From the NCBI GenBank assembly GCA_041391925.1, contig JAWKNA010000005.1, positions 343,533 through 407,532 of the forward strand: a stretch of 64,000 bases of DNA, in the 5' to 3' direction. Below the pieces are notes generated by a model. The model did not search any database. It saw only the letters and a program-made list of their open reading frames with translations, and was not told the origin of the DNA. Shown one piece after another: positions 63,408 through 64,000 of the stretch. Position 1 is the stretch's first letter. Each line of letters opens with the position of its first letter. Source of the DNA: JBPOFM01 sp041391925. GTDB taxonomy: Bacteria; Bacteroidota; Bacteroidia; Flavobacteriales; Flavobacteriaceae. The position numbers and the translations under genes were made by a program.

Positions 63408-63415
63408 TAATTTTG
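63408..63415 (+). promoter_or_regulatory. -7 box of the aconitase gene
   Basis: TAATTTTG fits TAnnTTTG and lies 40 bp before the ATG at 63456. No TTTG is seen 19 bp upstream. Confidence 0.4.
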
Positions 63416-63455
63416 CAAGACTTTTACTAGAAACAACAACCTTAAAATATATTCT

Positions 63456-64000
63456 ATGGCATTCGATATCGAAATGATAAAAAAAGTTTACAAAACTATG
63501 CCAGAACGTGTGGACAAAGCACGACAGATAGTTGGTAAACCATTAACATTATCAGAGAAAATCCTTTACGCCCATCTTTGGGATGGCAATCCTACAACAG
63601 CTTTTAGACGAGGCAAAGATTATGTAGATTTTGCTCCCGACCGTATAGCGTGTCAAGATGCGACTGCCCAAATGGCTTTGTTACAATTCATGCAGGCTGG
63701 CAAACCTAAAGTAGCTGTGCCCACTACTGTTCATTGTGACCACTTGATTCAGGCTAAGCAAGGAGCAGTTCCAGATTTAAAACGAGCTAACGAAACAAGC
63801 AATGAGGTTTTTGACTTTTTGGCTTCCGTCTCCAATAAATATGGAATTGGATTTTGGAAACCAGGAGCGGGCATCATTCACCAAGTAGTTCTGGAAAATT
63901 ATGCGTTTCCAGGTGGAATGATGATTGGTACTGATTCTCACACAGTGAATGCAGGTGGATTGGGAATGGTTGCAATTGGTGTTGGAGGTGCTGATGCGGT
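63456..64000 (+). CDS. Aconitate hydratase, N-terminal part
   Basis: This is the TCA-cycle enzyme that isomerises citrate to isocitrate through a [4Fe-4S] cluster. The window holds the first ~181 residues, cut at the right edge. PDRIACQDATAQMALLQFM, VPTTVHCDHLIQAKQGAV and MIGTDSHTVNAGGLGMVAIG are the family segments. The cluster Cys residues lie beyond the edge. ATG at 63456 with a normal leader. Confidence 0.93.
   Translation, partial: MAFDIEMIKKVYKTMPERVDKARQIVGKPLTLSEKILYAHLWDGNPTTAFRRGKDYVDFAPDRIACQDATAQMALLQFMQAGKPKVAVPTTVHCDHLIQAKQGAVPDLKRANETSNEVFDFLASVSNKYGIGFWKPGAGIIHQVVLENYAFPGGMMIGTDSHTVNAGGLGMVAIGVGGADA

Noticed and set aside
1..64000. tRNA, rRNA, CRISPR arrays, transposases or attachment sites
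   Set aside because: None recognised by reading; intergenic gaps are short and none looks like a cloverleaf, a repeat array or an insertion-sequence end.

Overview
The window is AT-rich chromosomal DNA from a member of the Bacteroidota, most likely a marine Flavobacteriaceae. The evidence is a PorV/PorQ-like outer-membrane protein, a DUF4105 protein, stand-alone and kinase-fused 2TM domains, lipoproteins with short signal peptides, a run of SurA-like PPIases next to MoxR, and promoters of the Bacteroidota form (TTTG, about 19 bp, TAnnTTTG). No rRNA, tRNA, CRISPR array, transposase or phage gene was seen. No stretch over 300 bp lacks a gene. The left end cuts a Wzc-type kinase and the right end cuts an aconitase.

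Positions 1 to about 33.8 kb are one large surface-polysaccharide locus. It holds a Wzc-like tyrosine kinase with a Tyr-Gly repeat tail, a small and a large polyprenyl-phosphate sugar-1-phosphate transferase, the TviB/TviC pair for UDP-GalNAcA-type sugars, and an ABC exporter (Wzm and Wzt with a C-terminal domain). It also holds about 13 glycosyltransferases (GT2-like, GT4 and one exostosin-like), three FkbM-type methyltransferases, four sulfotransferase-like proteins, and an amino-sugar aminotransferase (frameshifted here) next to a sugar N-formyltransferase. Further members are a PP-loop asparagine-synthase-like protein without the glutaminase Cys, a transglutaminase-like protein and an O-antigen polymerase/ligase. 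The inferred product is a heavily modified glycan: sulfated, probably methylated, perhaps formylated and amidated. Nearly all genes point the same way. Two adjacent sulfotransferase genes (9.9-11.6 kb) point the other way. From 19.3 kb on, many genes overlap their neighbour by 1-14 bp and use TTG or GTG starts, which suggests coupled translation.

From 33.8 to 45.4 kb the genes are mostly housekeeping and envelope genes: DUF4105 with a PorV-like protein, phosphatidylserine synthase, a DUF808 membrane protein, a lipoprotein, LptB, a CMD-family protein, TatC, KdsD, RecQ (lacking the usual zinc cysteines), an unknown protein and a cyclophilin-FKBP fusion. KdsD and LptB link this region to LPS synthesis and export.

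From 45.4 kb to the end there are a frameshifted TPR lipoprotein, a TlpA-like thioredoxin, an M1 aminopeptidase and a LytS/LytTR two-component set with an extra 2TM protein. These are followed by a DUF2254 protein, an SRPBCC protein, a three-gene PPIase/chaperone cassette with MoxR, a SCO1 protein beside a possible copper-binding PHM-like protein, an acyltransferase-3 protein and the start of aconitase.

Two genes (12747-13819 and 45483-46168) are each split by a net one-base loss. These may be real mutations or base-calling errors.
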